A stretch of 12,976 bases of DNA from an uncultured Bacteroidales bacterium (GTDB lineage: Bacteria > Bacteroidota > Bacteroidia > Bacteroidales > F082), in assembly GCA_905234765.1 (NCBI GenBank), contig CAJOIF010000064.1, positions 1 to 12,976 on the forward strand, written 5' to 3'. The notes below the pieces were generated by a model, which saw only the letters and a program-made list of their open reading frames with translations, was not told where the DNA came from and did no database searches. A program made the position numbers and the translations under genes. Shown here one piece after another: positions 1 to 7,813 of this stretch. Position 1 is the first letter of the stretch. The number at the start of each line of letters is the position of its first letter.

Positions 1-498
1 GCCTGGGTTGCCGCCACGCACGATCATCAGGCTGGAGGCCTCGGTGGCTGCCTCGATGCCAGGCAGCTGTTGCGCCGCCTTGATGATGTCGGGACGGCTA
101 CCTATAGTGGGCAACAGGTCGATGTTCTTGGAGGTCAGCGTCACGGTGTTGAAAGGCTTTCGCTCAATGCGTTCGGCACTCACTTCGACGGTGTTAAGCG
201 TTTCCGCCGTGGGGCGCAAATTGATAGATAACGGCTGTTCGGGAACGCTATTCACGGTGAAACAGGTGTCGGCATAGCCGATGAACGACACACAGAGTGT
301 GACTGGCAGCTGAACGGCAAAGTTGAAGTAGCCTTTCTGGTCGGTGGCCACCCCTCGGCTTCGGTCTTGAAGATACACATTGGCTCCGATGACACGCTCC
401 CCATCCGAGGCATCCGACACAAAACCCGTGACGTGTACCTGCTGTGCCTGAACGCCCAGGCAAGCCACCATGGCAATCAAAAACAACACTCTTTTCAT
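1..498 (-). CDS. TonB-dependent receptor, N-terminal part (runs off left edge)
   Basis: This frame stays open from the ATG at 498 to the window edge, giving 166 codons of an outer-membrane receptor. Residues 1-19 form a signal peptide ending in AQ. Residues about 20-105 are a CarboxypepD_reg-like beta-sandwich (VTGFVSDASDGERVIGANV, then the FIGYAD turn). A linker LNTVEVSAERIE leads into the start of the plug domain, with DIIKAAQQLPGI and MIVRGGNPG, typical of receptors encoded beside DUF4249 lipoproteins. By family knowledge it should import a ligand through a TonB-energised 22-strand barrel; the substrate cannot be told. The start lies 12 bases after the stop of the DUF4249 gene, so the two are probably cotranscribed. 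The plug end and barrel are outside the window. Confidence 0.9.
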   Translation of the reverse strand, partial: MKRVLFLIAMVACLGVQAQQVHVTGFVSDASDGERVIGANVYLQDRSRGVATDQKGYFNFAVQLPVTLCVSFIGYADTCFTVNSVPEQPLSINLRPTAETLNTVEVSAERIERKPFNTVTLTSKNIDLLPTIGSRPDIIKAAQQLPGIEAATEASSLMIVRGGNPG

Positions 499-510
499 GG
501 CAATCAGGTT

Positions 511-1397
511 TTAACGGAGAAACACAGTGTCGCAGGTCACGGGAGCAATGGCGGTGAACAGACCTCGGCCATTCTCCACGTTGCTGTATAGGTTCAACGG
601 CGTGATGTGAAACGCCTCCTGGCTTTTGCGGTATTGGTAGCACGACTCAGCGATGCCCGACATCGACACCACCACATAGCCTTGCCGCACGATGGAATCG
701 TACACCACGTAACTAGACGACGAATGGTAGCCGTTGTACGAGGCGTTCACCTTGAGCGTGTAGGCAGTGTCGGAAATGATCTCATTGCTGAACAGCAACA
801 GGTCGGAACCTTCATTGAGCAGCACAGGATCGTCGGTGTTGATAGAGCAGTCCATGGAACCGACGGAGCCAGTGTTGTTGTAAATCTCGCCAAGGTAGTA
901 ATAGTAATAGAAAAATGTCGCAGCGATGCTCATCTGGTAATACAGTTGTTTGTTAGGGTCGGTCATGAAGGTGATCATGATGGCCGGACAGGCATTCCCC
1001 TCCTCGTCGAGGGTGGCATTTTCTATGATGTTGACATCTTTCACCATAGGGCGCGTTGGAACCTCAGTACAGGCGTAAAGTGTATCATATCCAGGGATCA
1101 CCACCTTGCAGCTGTATTCATGCAAGGCTTCTGCCACGGCGGAGCCTTTGTAGCATCCATCGCCACGATGGGCCAGTTGCTCCACAAACTCCCCATCCCT
1201 GTAAAGTAGCACCCAGGATGGACAGAATCAAGACGTTGGGCCATCGTGAGATACACCTGAATGGGTTCACCATTGATCAACACAGCATTCATGGTTGGTT
1301 CGGGATCAAAATCGGGGTATACATAGCCAGGCACCTGCTTTCGGCACGAGGCGAGGCATAACGCTACCACCAATAACAATAGTAGGAATCTTTTCAT
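511..1397 (-). pseudogene. DUF4249 family lipoprotein, split by a frameshift
   Basis: Two overlapping frames together make one DUF4249 protein of about 295 residues. The 5' part starts at the ATG at 1397 with a lipoprotein signal (LCLASC, Cys18), then VYPDFDPEPTMNAVLINGEP and TMAQRLDSVHP. The 3' part, readable from about 1215 to the stop at 511, continues VLLYRDGEFVEQLAHRGDG and ends with the family hallmark YQYRKSQEAF...PLNLYSNVENGRGLF. The switch lies near 1212-1216 at a GGG run (minus strand); one missing base, or two extra, would explain it. DUF4249 proteins are surface or periplasmic lipoproteins of unknown role, usually next to a TonB receptor as here. Either the gene is broken or the base call is wrong. 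A tract of five tyrosines sits near 900. Confidence 0.85.
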
Positions 1398-1401
1398 GGT
1401 T

Positions 1402-1509
1402 TTATTCGACGATAGGGATACGGACGTTGATGCCCAAATCGGTGATTTCATAACCCGCTCCGACACGGAAGTCGGAATAGTCCCAAAGGCAATCCGGCTC
1501 CAGTTCGCT
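1402..1509 (-). pseudogene. C-terminal remnant of an outer-membrane beta-barrel protein
   Basis: After a TAG at 1510-1512 a short frame reads about 35 codons to TAA at 1402-1404, including DYSDFRVGAGYEITDLGI and the end NVRIPIVE. Alternating hydrophobic residues with a short hydrophobic tail are what the last two strands of an outer-membrane barrel look like. The stop is only 4 bases before the DUF4249 start, a typical operon spacing, so a full barrel gene probably once preceded DUF4249. Upstream of about 1500 the barrel sequence is absent and KilA-N coding sequence in another frame takes its place. The exact barrel family cannot be named from so few residues. Confidence 0.6.
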
Positions 1510-1795
1510 CTATCCATGTTTTTGGAGTCAATGCAAAACTGTTTAGTCCCGAGTGGCTCTCAATTACCTCGAATTCGAGGCAATTGAATCCAATGTTGTG
1601 AAGCCGTTCCCATAATCCTAAATACCTGATAGTATTACGATTGCGTAGCCAGTTCTGAATTACATAACCCGGGCTTTCCGATGTGCGATATCGAGCGATG
1701 TCAGTCAGCGAGATATAATCCCCAGCGGCACCGTGATATTGAACCTCCACTTCATAACCGTTAGCATTAATACTAGTTCTATGTACCGATATCAT
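1448..1795 (-). pseudogene. KilA-N domain protein, truncated
   Basis: The first ~100 residues match the start of KilA-N proteins of Bacteroidota and their phages: DYISLTDIARY (residues 26-36), VIQNWLRNRNTIRYLGLWE (45-63), then LTPKTWIERTGA (89-100). Family members are normally well over 200 residues and continue with a GRYGGTYAHKDIAF-like block; here that is missing. After residue ~100 the frame reads out-of-frame barrel DNA (GLPLGLFRLPCRSGL) and stops at 1448. KilA-N is a DNA-binding domain found in phage antirepressor-like and accessory proteins. The ATG at 1795 lies shortly after a good promoter element, so the 5' end looks intact while the 3' two thirds are lost. The remnant is probably non-functional as a KilA-N protein. 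Confidence 0.75.
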
Positions 1796-1822
1796 TGTTC
1801 AAACAAGTTTTATTTACCGCTG

Positions 1823-1830
1823 CAAATATA
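1823..1830 (-). promoter_or_regulatory. -7 promoter element before the KilA-N fragment
   Basis: On the minus strand this reads TATATTTG, an exact match to the Bacteroidota TAnnTTTG element. A start about 7 bases downstream would leave a leader of roughly 20 bases before the ATG at 1795. No convincing -33 TTTG is visible. Because the downstream genes follow closely, this promoter may now drive the DUF4249 and receptor genes. Confidence 0.5.
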
Positions 1831-1905
1831 TGAAAAATTCCGCAATAAAAAGCACTTTGACGTGAAATAATGTTTAATTATTTTTTTACTACTTCCCGCA
1901 TTCTG

Positions 1906-3049
1906 TCATTTTCCCACCACGATTTCAAATTTCGACCAGTCTTTTTGCGTCGTCAAAAGGTCGTAATAATAGCAGATGTTGTCCTCGTTGATCGTTTCGC
2001 CGTTGACCGAGATGATTCGATCACCAATGTTGAAGACCTCGTTGCCGTCGAGAAGACGGGTGGAAATCTTTAAAGTACCATCGGCAGTCACCAAGCCGTA
2101 GCGGACTTCTGTCAGCTGTATCGTATCAGCGACATGGGGTCTGGCATAAACCCTGTTATAGTATGAGATATTGAAGACCCACATTGTTGAAAGCCAGGCC
2201 GTTTTCCATGAACATGACGGGGATGGTCTCTTCTCGTTCCGCGAACCCGACCTTGGTGTCGGGGGCGATGATGAAATGTTGGGATTCCGTCACCCCACCG
2301 ACAGCTTTTCCGTAAGAACCCTCGTAAAGCAAATCTTTTTCAGTGTGGTTTTCAACCCTTTGAGCGTCCTGGATGAGGATTCCTTGTCCGTTACCCGTGT
2401 CGAAGATGCATTCGTACTCAACGCCGTTAATGGTTGGATAAATAAACAGCACATCGCTTTCGAACTTGCACTTCACGGGGAGGTACTGTGTCGAGTCTAT
2501 TTGGGAACGGCTCATCGCATAAATCTGGTTTTTCGTAAAGTCGATGGAATAACACCCGATACCGATTCCCTTGAGACCCAAGATGCTATACCTGCTGATG
2601 GCAGCTTCCTTGTCGCAATAATGGCTTGGCTCCAATAACATAGCGTTGCCGAACAACTCACAGACATACATGTTGTGCTTGATGGTGACAGGAATGTAGG
2701 TGGTTCGGACCTTTGTCGTCTTGTCGGCACCCATCAAAGGCACTTTGTAAAACCTCATTCCCTTGGGCTTATTCTCGTCAGTATAGAACAGAACTGCCGC
2801 AATGCTTGAACCCGAGTCAAACAGAACCGTGTCTTCTACATCGTTGATCTCAGCCTTCATCAGCATTTGCCGGTAGTTTTTATGGATGACAAATCGGATG
2901 GTGTCATCATCGGTCTCTTCGTTGGTGTTGTAACTGCGGGTATGGGTGTCGGTCTTCGCTACATGGATTGCGTAGCCGATGGTGCCGTCGCATGAAGCCA
3001 GTAGTAAAAGCCCAAAGAGCAATGGGACAAATAAGATGGTGTTTTTCAT
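1906..3049 (-). pseudogene. Retropepsin-like aspartyl protease with C-terminal PDZ domain, lipoprotein, frameshifted
   Basis: Start chosen at the ATG at 3049, which gives MKNTILFVPLL and a lipobox LLASC (Cys20). Two aspartyl-protease motifs are visible, DSGSS (Asp78) and DTGNG (Asp217), as expected for a single-chain, two-lobed retropepsin-like protease. This frame stops at 2156 just after NNVGLQY. The sequence resumes in another frame with SYYNRVYARP and a PDZ-like domain (YGLVTADG, then NIGDRIISVNGETI) ending at 1906. Together the parts make about 380 residues, the usual length of this Bacteroidota family. One extra base (or two missing) near 2160-2175 accounts for the break. The protease lobes alone could still be made if the mutation is real. 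Substrate unknown. Confidence 0.8.
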
Positions 3050-3067
3050 AAGTGATGTTGTTTGTGG

Positions 3068-3075
3068 CAAAGTTA
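3068..3075 (-). promoter_or_regulatory. -7 promoter element of the aspartyl protease gene
   Basis: The minus strand reads TAACTTTG, an exact TAnnTTTG match. It would place the transcript start near 3061, about 12 bases before the ATG at 3049. This excludes the TTG at 3070, which would otherwise extend the frame by seven codons but overlaps the element. Confidence 0.5.
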
Positions 3076-3091
3076 GTACAATTTCATCATT

Positions 3092-3658
3092 CTATAGTTC
3101 ATCCGTCACCTTCATCAGCTTCCCATCCTCAAAAAAGAAGAATTGCCCTACTAGTTCTTCCGGCACATCCCGCTCTTTCGTCTTTCGTGGCAGCCCCGCC
3201 AATTCGTTGGTGAAATAACGCACATAAAGCGGCTGCAAGGAAGTCCCGTAGTAATCGTTGTCGATGACAAACAGCGGAAACTCTGCCGATTGTGCAACCG
3301 CATCCCCCAGCCCGGCATAACTAATCATCACTTGGTAGAGCACATATCCGTTTTCTTGCGCATACTTCTGAAACGACGAAAGAGGCTTGCAGGCATTGCC
3401 CCTGCAGGCTGGATTGAAAACCCGCACGATAGCCTTCGGCTGTTTCTCCAACTCTTCCTTTAGCATCGGCATGGTCAATTTGTAAACAAATCCCGGCTGA
3501 GCTTCTTCAAAACTTTTCAACGGCCGTACCAACGCCTTTTGGCTTTCGGTCAAGTCATTGTAATCGTTTCCCAATCCATTGATTTCAATGAGGGCGCATG
3601 AAGGAAACGCAACCATCATCATCAGCGCAAGCAGCGTATAAAATCTAATTGCTTTCAT
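3092..3658 (-). CDS. Lipoprotein with a possible thioredoxin-like fold
   Basis: This is a 188-residue protein with a lipoprotein signal peptide (hydrophobic run 7-20, Cys21 after FPS). The centre reads IVRVFNPAC at 77-85 and has a second cysteine at 90 (CRGNAC), followed by a helix-like stretch and YVLYQVMISY. The end has PLFVIDNDYYG and FFFFEDGKLMKVTDE. The strand-Cys...Cys-helix order and the last beta hairpin resemble a thioredoxin fold, but the spacing is CxxxxC rather than CxxC, so redox activity is uncertain. It begins 35 bases after the receptor-like gene, probably in the same transcript, and may help assemble or act with that barrel protein. I do not recognise a named family. Confidence 0.75.
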   Translation of the reverse strand: MKAIRFYTLLALMMMVAFPSCALIEINGLGNDYNDLTESQKALVRPLKSFEEAQPGFVYKLTMPMLKEELEKQPKAIVRVFNPACRGNACKPLSSFQKYAQENGYVLYQVMISYAGLGDAVAQSAEFPLFVIDNDYYGTSLQPLYVRYFTNELAGLPRKTKERDVPEELVGQFFFFEDGKLMKVTDEL

Positions 3659-3693
3659 CGTGTTATTCTTTTATCCATTTTCCGTTTTACACA

Positions 3694-6060
3694 TCATAAC
3701 CTATTGCTATCTTCATTGCTTCCTTGATGATTATTGAACCGCTTCAAGTTCTTGCGGTTGAAACTGTAGCGCACCGAAAGGCGGATGTAGCGTGCGTCCA
3801 TGATATTATCGTTCTTTGAGACAACCCCGTCCAATAGGCTCACGCGGTTGCCGACATCGGTGTTAAATACGTCATTCACGCTGAGCGAGGTTTGCAGATT
3901 GCCGTCCAAGAACCGCGCAGAGAGGTGCAAGCCCATCTTGGGAATGCCTTGCGTTACGGCATAACCGCTGAGATGCGAAGAAGTATACAAAGCATAGCCG
4001 CCAAATTCCACATCGTATTTCTTGATGAGCACATACGAGAAGTCAAGGTTGCCATAATAACTCCACATCGAATTGCGGTAGTCGAGGACATCACCGCTAT
4101 TGTAAAGCATGTATCGCGCCTGACCTTCAAAGCCGAGGTTCAAACGCTTGTCGAACAGCCGCTTCGACAGGTTCAAGGTGAATTTCAAGTCGTCACTTTT
4201 ACCAAAATTGCCGTAGGTGTAGCCGATGATGGCTCCGTCGGCATCCAACTGCGGCACTTGCAGCACCGTATTCGTGGCGTTAGCATACGAAACGTCGAAG
4301 TTCAGCCAATAGCGGAAACGGTAATTGAATTTCAAGTTATAGGTAATAGAGTGCTTCAGATTGGGATTGCCCTCCACATAATAAACTGGGCTTTCGTACT
4401 TGCGGAAAGGATTCAGGTAGGCGAAGTTGGGCTTGCCGTAGTTCCTGCCAAAAGTAAAGGTGAAATAATGGTCTTCATGGGGTTTATAACGCAGCGTGAG
4501 GTAAGGCCGGATGACATTGTAATTGTAAGGCGTCGTGATTCCCGTGGTTTCTGAAACGCCCAAAGTCCGCACATACGAGTCGTTGAACGTAACCGAATAA
4601 TTGAACTTCTTGCTCACCTGATGGCCAAAAGTGAAATAGGCTACATAATTGCTTTCCGTGTAGTTGAACTTGTTGGATACCAGTGGCTCAGGCTGCCAAG
4701 TGTCATCGATGAGGTTCTCGTAGGTGAAGTCGTTTTGTATGTCGGAATGACGGAAAATGAGGCCCGATTGGATTTGGAATTTGCCCCACTCGCGGTAATA
4801 GTCGGCGCGGGATGAGAAGAGCCAAGCCGAATAGGGCGAGGCGTCACGGTTATAGGTTGCTGAATCAGGCAAATAGACATATTCACGAAGGCTGCCCGAC
4901 TCGTTGAGGTTACGGCTCAAGTTGGCATCGACGGTGAAGTAATGCTTGGGGTTGTTGAAATTGTGCTTGTAGTAAATATCGCCCCAAAAGGAACGCGAGT
5001 CGTTGCGCACAGTGTCGGTGGAATGGATGGCCGTTCCTCGGTCGAAGACATACTCGTCGATGTTGTCGTGGTCGAAATCGAGGTCTCCCGAGAAGTTAAT
5101 GTCCAAGGAGTTGTTTTTGTTCATCTGAATGCCAGTGCCTACTTGTAGAGAGTATGTGTTATTGTTGATGTTATAATGGTTCGATTCACGCCGCATCAGC
5201 GTGTCACCGTCCTCGCGATACTGCCAATAGCGGTAGGAATACTCTCTTGGGTTATAGTCTTGTGAGAGCCTCAAGAAGGTGTTGGTCTTCTGAGTGCGGA
5301 AGTTGAGGTTGGCATTGAATCTTTCGCCAAGGTGTCTGCGCATCTGCAAGTCGCCCGAGACGCTGCCGTAGAAGCCCGTGGCCAAGTTTTTTTTCGTGAT
5401 GATGTTCACCACAGGACCGTCCCACTCGCCTGCGAAACGTGGCGGCGTTTCGTACATGATTTCCACCTCTGCGATGTCCTCAGCCTTTTCGCCTTGCAGC
5501 ATGTCAGTGATTTGACTGAACGAAACACGGAGAGGCCGACCATTGAGGCACACTAAAACAGGCTTGTTCAGGACGGTCAAGGTGTTCTCGCTTACCTTGT
5601 AGAACGAGCCGGGGATTTCGCGCAAAGCGTCGATGTAGGTAGCCGCTGGTGGCAGTTTCAGTTCGCTGATGTTCATGCGAAGTTTGTCGAACTTATCCTC
5701 AAAGACCTTGGATGCAGTGACTTGCACCTCGTTCAGCATTTTCACATCGGGCGTGAGGCGTAACGTGTCAAGACGCACGTCCTTGTCGAGATAGACCGAG
5801 AAAGGCAGATGCTCAAAGCCAGTAAACTTCACCATACCTTTGTATTGGCCTGTATTGAGGCCGCGTAGGACGAAGTCGCCTTGCTTGTTGGTGATGCCGT
5901 AGGTGGCTTTCACCGTGTCATTGCCTTGCCACACCATAACGGTGGCATAAGGCAATACTCCTTGTTCGTCACAGACTGTTCCACTCAGCGTGTGACTCTG
6001 CGCCATACCTGCTATCGGGAGCAGGAGCGCAACCAGCATGTAAAGTCTTGCTTTTGTCAT
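3694..6060 (-). CDS. TonB-dependent receptor-like outer-membrane beta-barrel protein
   Basis: This 788-residue protein is complete. Residues 1-21 are a signal peptide ending in MAQ. Residues about 22-110 are a CarboxypepD_reg-like domain (LSGTVCDEQGVLPYATVMVW, later GDFVLRGLNTGQY). LNEVQVTASK leads into a plug-like region (about 115-225, with DALREIPG, VLNKPVLVCLNGRPL and GPVVNIITKK). The rest is barrel: aromatic-rich alternating strands such as YRYWQYREDGDTLM, FNYSVTFNDSYVR and YFTFTFGRNYG. It resembles the outer-membrane-barrel family (OMP_b-brl_3) that shares receptor architecture but often lacks a clear TonB box; I see none. It probably sits in the outer membrane; cargo unknown. It follows the TPR/LuxR regulator gene by 83 bases, and a noncoding box pair shared with that gene's upstream region lies just before it. 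Confidence 0.9.
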   Translation of the reverse strand: MTKARLYMLVALLLPIAGMAQSHTLSGTVCDEQGVLPYATVMVWQGNDTVKATYGITNKQGDFVLRGLNTGQYKGMVKFTGFEHLPFSVYLDKDVRLDTLRLTPDVKMLNEVQVTASKVFEDKFDKLRMNISELKLPPAATYIDALREIPGSFYKVSENTLTVLNKPVLVCLNGRPLRVSFSQITDMLQGEKAEDIAEVEIMYETPPRFAGEWDGPVVNIITKKNLATGFYGSVSGDLQMRRHLGERFNANLNFRTQKTNTFLRLSQDYNPREYSYRYWQYREDGDTLMRRESNHYNINNNTYSLQVGTGIQMNKNNSLDINFSGDLDFDHDNIDEYVFDRGTAIHSTDTVRNDSRSFWGDIYYKHNFNNPKHYFTVDANLSRNLNESGSLREYVYLPDSATYNRDASPYSAWLFSSRADYYREWGKFQIQSGLIFRHSDIQNDFTYENLIDDTWQPEPLVSNKFNYTESNYVAYFTFGHQVSKKFNYSVTFNDSYVRTLGVSETTGITTPYNYNVIRPYLTLRYKPHEDHYFTFTFGRNYGKPNFAYLNPFRKYESPVYYVEGNPNLKHSITYNLKFNYRFRYWLNFDVSYANATNTVLQVPQLDADGAIIGYTYGNFGKSDDLKFTLNLSKRLFDKRLNLGFEGQARYMLYNSGDVLDYRNSMWSYYGNLDFSYVLIKKYDVEFGGYALYTSSHLSGYAVTQGIPKMGLHLSARFLDGNLQTSLSVNDVFNTDVGNRVSLLDGVVSKNDNIMDARYIRLSVRYSFNRKNLKRFNNHQGSNEDSNRL

Positions 6061-6086
6061 AGCACAGAAGTTTTAGTTGGGCCAAT

Positions 6087-6147
6087 CCACTATTTTCTAA
6101 AAGATTGGATTTGAGAACCAAGGAATTACAAACAGTTTTTCCACTAT
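6087..6147 (-). promoter_or_regulatory. Paired conserved boxes upstream of the receptor-like gene
   Basis: On the minus strand ATAGTGGAAAAA (6147-6136) is followed 54 bases later by AATCTTTTAGAAAATAGTGG (6106-6087). Both share the core ATAGTGG as a direct repeat. The same arrangement with the same 54-base spacing lies before the TPR/LuxR gene at 7721-7781, while the DNA between the boxes is only about half identical. A binding site for a regulator is the simplest reading. The lower box ends 26 bases before the ATG at 6060. The upper box runs 4 bases into the end of the TPR/LuxR coding sequence. Confidence 0.5.
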
Positions 6148-7655
6148 AAAACCCCTTGCATCAAGCCTTCAACAGACTCAATCCGGGTTTTCTTCTTGAT
6201 GCTGGAACGGTATTTCGCCACGGTGTTTTCGCGGAGGTCGAGGATGTTGGCGATTTCCTTCAAGCGGAAGTTGAAACAGGAGAGAATGCAGATTTCGAGC
6301 TCCGTGTCGGTCAGATCAGGGTAAGCCGCTTTCAATTTCACTACGGCATCGGGATATACTTCGTTGAAAGCATCCACGATGCGTTGGGCTTTGTTGCCGA
6401 GCTTGTCCTGATAGATGGCGTTCGCTGTGGCGAGAAGGGCGTCGCGTTCCTTTGCCTTCAGGACATCGTGTACGGCCGACAATTGGGTTTTGGCTTTCCT
6501 TCGGATGGTTATGATAACCCCTGTGGAAATCAGCAAAAACACAAGGATTGCGGTCAGAATCAGACCGTTGCGACGCAACGACCGACGGTGCTCCTCTGCC
6601 TTGGCTCGGTCTCTTTCCCATTGCTGATGCTGTTGATACAGTTCGTTGACCATCTCGCCCTCTAACCCCCCATTATCAGCGATAAAGACGGCATATTGGT
6701 CAGCCTTCAGCGAGTCGCCGAAGTTTTGGTAAATGGTTCTCAAATAGGGCGACACTGCTCTTTGCCGCATTACGTCATTGCTGTTTTCAAATGCAGGGAT
6801 CAGGTAAAACAATGCCGAATCATATTGCCCTTCCTCGGAATAAATGGCACCCAAAGTAGTGTATCGCGTCAACAGTTCATTTTCGTCGGTGGCTTGGGCT
6901 ATCAAGCGCTTCAAATTGTTGATGGGGGCCTCAACATGATGTCGAACGTCATAATCAAGCAGTGCCTTATAGGAAACCAAATCCCTGTAAACCGAATTGT
7001 TGGTATCGGGCAACTGACGCAACGCCTCATCGAAATAATACTCCGCTGTGTCACATTGGCTCAGCTTATAGTATTGTTTCCCAATAAAAAGCAATGAACA
7101 AGGCTCGATATTGTTGAAAGCAAGAGATTTCTTGAAACAGGCGATAGAAGGTTCCTGCAAATACTGACTGGAGAGCAATTCCCCTATGCGGCTGTAGGTT
7201 AGGGCCATGAAACGATGGAAATGGTTGGGGCGCAAATGCGTTTCCATGATCTTCAACGTTTTCAGGTATTCGGCACAGGCCTCAACCACGCTGTCCTTTT
7301 CCACAAATCCCACACCATTCATATAATGCACCCGTGCCGCTAGAAACCCGTCATCGATGGAATCAAAAAACTCAACCGCTTTCAGCAAATCTTCTCGGTT
7401 TGTCTGTGCATAATGGTTTTTATACAGCAGCTCCGAGATCAGCAGCTGGCAATAGTGCCCATTAAACTCATCCAGACTATCCGCCTTGCCACTCTCGGCA
7501 AACTCCATCATCACCTTCAAAGCGCTGTCGGGCTGATGCCACATCAGAGTGTCGATAGCCGACAGCGACGGGGACACATTTGTCGTATCCTTATGGGAAG
7601 AATTGCAGGCGGTCAAAACAAGGCCAAATAGTAAAATGAATAGCTTTACTCTCAT
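6144..7655 (-). CDS. Membrane-tethered TPR protein with LuxR-type DNA-binding domain
   Basis: This 503-residue protein has a lipoprotein-like N terminus (LVLTAC, Cys17). Residues about 30-340 are helical TPR-like repeats, for example LTYSRIGELLSSQYLQEPSI and GQYDSALFYLIPAFENS. A short coiled segment QQHQQWERDRAKAEEHRR precedes one transmembrane helix at 363-384. The cytoplasmic part has a coil and a C-terminal helix-turn-helix (about 443-495: DLTDTELEICILSCFNF, then KEIANILDLRENTVAKYRSS), which matches LuxR/GerE-type domains. The layout fits a one-component sensor with periplasmic TPRs and a cytosolic DNA-binding domain. It is the likely local regulator, lying between two identical box pairs. 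The lipid-anchor call is weaker than the rest, since the inner-membrane helix is also present. Confidence 0.88.
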   Translation of the reverse strand: MRVKLFILLFGLVLTACNSSHKDTTNVSPSLSAIDTLMWHQPDSALKVMMEFAESGKADSLDEFNGHYCQLLISELLYKNHYAQTNREDLLKAVEFFDSIDDGFLAARVHYMNGVGFVEKDSVVEACAEYLKTLKIMETHLRPNHFHRFMALTYSRIGELLSSQYLQEPSIACFKKSLAFNNIEPCSLLFIGKQYYKLSQCDTAEYYFDEALRQLPDTNNSVYRDLVSYKALLDYDVRHHVEAPINNLKRLIAQATDENELLTRYTTLGAIYSEEGQYDSALFYLIPAFENSNDVMRQRAVSPYLRTIYQNFGDSLKADQYAVFIADNGGLEGEMVNELYQQHQQWERDRAKAEEHRRSLRRNGLILTAILVFLLISTGVIITIRRKAKTQLSAVHDVLKAKERDALLATANAIYQDKLGNKAQRIVDAFNEVYPDAVVKLKAAYPDLTDTELEICILSCFNFRLKEIANILDLRENTVAKYRSSIKKKTRIESVEGLMQGVL

Positions 7656-7720
7656 ATTGAAACTTTGGATTATTTTTAAACGCCCTGATCGACCCGAAAA
7701 GTATCAAAAAAAGCCCAAAT

Positions 7721-7781
7721 CCACTATTTTCTTAAAGATTATTATTGATAATCAATAAGTTGCAATTTGTTTTTCCACTAT
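7721..7781 (-). promoter_or_regulatory. Paired conserved boxes upstream of the TPR/LuxR gene
   Basis: The minus strand carries ATAGTGGAAAAA (7781-7770) and then AATCTTTAAGAAAATAGTGG (7740-7721). Apart from one base, these match the boxes at 6087-6147, at the same spacing of 54 bases, about five helical turns. The lower box lies 65 bases before the ATG at 7655. Candidate operator for autoregulation by the regulator encoded downstream. Confidence 0.5.
7742..7758. repeat. 17-base perfect palindrome between the paired boxes
   Basis: TTATTGATAATCAATAA is perfectly symmetric about the A at 7750. It lies within the DNA between the two boxes, upstream of the TPR/LuxR gene and 55 bases past the stop of the GIN/barrel gene. 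The homologous region at 6087-6147 does not keep it. It is AT-rich without a T-run beside it, so an operator seems likelier than an intrinsic terminator. Confidence 0.45.
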
Positions 7782-7813
7782 TTAATTCGCATGGAAAAAC
7801 ATGGATTGAACGG

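Noticed and set aside
1195..1235. Programmed -1 frameshifting in the DUF4249 gene
   Set aside because: There is no X XXY YYZ slippery heptamer and no evident downstream stem or pseudoknot; a plain indel at a short G run is simpler.
3050..3070. TTG start at 3070 for the aspartyl protease
   Set aside because: It overlaps the TAACTTTG promoter element and would spoil the lipoprotein signal peptide; the ATG at 3049 fits better.
3892..4554. Plus-strand open frame of 220 codons opposite the receptor-like gene
   Set aside because: It is the antisense shadow of barrel coding sequence; no signal, domain or promoter supports it.
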